A stretch of 64,000 nt of DNA from Eunapius fragilis. Taxonomy: Eukaryota > Porifera > Demospongiae > Spongillida > Spongillidae. Of the stretch, positions 63,320-64,000 are shown one piece after another. Location: contig OY811980.1 in the NCBI GenBank assembly GCA_963681505.1, positions 8,205,955 through 8,269,954 of the forward strand, given 5' to 3'. Within the stretch, counting starts at the first letter, position 1; each line of letters opens with the position of its first letter. The notes beneath the pieces are model-generated. The model worked only from the letters and a program-made list of their open reading frames with translations, was not told the origin of the DNA and ran no database searches. The position numbers were made by a program, and so were the translations under genes.

Positions 63320-63779
63320 CTCCAGCCATTGTGAGAACAAAGATATGCAGTGTGTGTTCATGGAGTGGAGGATGTCCACAAAGGAGGACAGGTATGAGCG
63401 AGGGGCAGCACCACCTATGGCCCCAAGGACACACTGCACCAGTAGGCAGCCTTGGTCCACTAAGAGCTCTTGCACACTCTCCAATGTGTCCACCAGCGAT
63501 ATCAGCTGACAGAACAGTACTGTAGCTGCCTTCACAGTAGGCTGCTCTGAAGCTTTAAGTGCCACACAGCCTAAGGTATTGTATGTGTGTGTGCATGTGT
63601 ACATTGTGTGTATGTGTGTGTATGTGGTTTGAGTGAAAGGCCTGCTTTTAACAACCAATGGGTTCATATACCTGCCCCCTCCCACTCCCCACACACAATG
63701 CACACCACCAACCTATTTGAAACAGACTGGCTAACGATCCTACCATATTGAGCACCAACGACGGAGAGTATTTCAGTAC
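62843..63779 (-). CDS. IPO13: Importin-13, C-terminal exons (gene continues beyond the window)
   Basis: Four exons with matching phases: 63779-63713 (VLKYSPSLVLNMVGSLASLFQI), 63570-63320 (CVALKASEQPTVKAATVLFCQLISL...LVQCVLGAIGGAAPRSYLSSFVDILHSMNTHCISLFSQWLE), 63077-62998 (DLLARDGFPSTNLSLVEKQNFKTTVLR) and 62942-62843 (SRGNRQQLSNKVSEFSLMCRGFHGTLYAAQTT, stop). The order and motifs (IGGxAPRS, LNTHC-type, GFPS, CRGxHGT) match the end of importin-13, a beta-karyopherin made of HEAT repeats that carries cargo in both directions through nuclear pores with Ran. The 5' part lies to the right of the window. Intron sequence up to 64000 is CA-rich. Confidence 0.85.
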
Positions 63780-64000
63780 CTAATGGGAAGTGAACTGAAA
63801 TAGCCACACACACACACACACACACACACACCACATGCACACACACTACATGCACACTCACCACAAGCACACACACATCACACACACATGCACACACACA
63901 CACCACATGCACACACACAACATGCACACACTCACCACAAGCACACACACATCACACACACATGCACACACACACACACCACATGCACACACACAACATG
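63780..64000. repeat. CA-rich repeat in an IPO13 intron
   Basis: CACACACA interspersed with CACATGCACACACA and CACCACAAGCACACACACAT units, running off the window edge. Confidence 0.9.

Overview
The window reads as nuclear DNA of an animal. Genes are split into many short exons by compact GT-AG introns, and the domains are animal ones: receptor tyrosine phosphatase, C-type lectin-like, Ig and FN3 receptors, C1-RhoGAP, importin-13, mitochondrial SDHB. Very short introns, single-exon extracellular modules in phase 1, a parallel beta-helix protein and abundant MITEs suggest an early-branching animal, most likely a sponge. That assignment is inference. There is no bacterial or organellar signature.

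Layout. 0-1.3 kb: a duplicated 3' end of an RNF170-type gene. 1.3-10.4 kb: mostly gene-poor DNA with several inverted-repeat transposable elements, a beta-helix gene fragment (6.7-7.7 kb) and a CAGTGGCGTAG-ended element (9.6-10.4 kb). 10.5-18.1 kb, minus: an Ig/FN3 receptor with two 1442-bp tandem repeats of its extracellular exons, a 3.9-kb array of a 34-bp satellite, a membrane segment and a tail with an ITAM-like motif. 18.3-22.2 kb: MITEs and dispersed repeats. 22.4-23.3 kb, plus: the last two exons of a receptor-type tyrosine phosphatase D2 domain. 23.6-26.0 kb, minus: a complete RNF170 gene. 26.6-28.4 kb: a decayed gene. 28.6-38.7 kb: three related receptors with the order C-type lectin, Ig, Ig, FN3, FN3, anchor; two form an inverted duplication. 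38.75-42.1 kb: a GPX7/8-type ER peroxidase and a TPR-ankyrin-JmjC membrane protein, divergently transcribed. 42.4-60.1 kb, minus: one Rho GTPase-activating protein gene of about 31 exons whose introns are packed with mini- and microsatellites. 60.4-62.7 kb, plus: SDHB. 62.8 kb to the window end, minus: the 3' end of IPO13.

The most interesting system is the receptor cluster. Four linked genes share Ig/FN3 modules that are mostly single phase-1 exons. Three have distinct C-termini: a GPI-like hydrophobic tail, a short tail ending in an acidic di-leucine motif, and a longer cytoplasmic tail. The fourth has an ITAM-like tail with two YxxM motifs, and a receptor tyrosine phosphatase fragment lies nearby. 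Recent tandem and inverted duplications show the locus is changing fast. It looks like a candidate recognition or immune-type receptor locus, but that function is inference.

Exon models were built by eye from splice sites, frame continuity and family knowledge. In the SDHB, GPX, RNF170, IPO13 and lectin-receptor models every splice phase fits. The one exception is a single missing base in SDHB.
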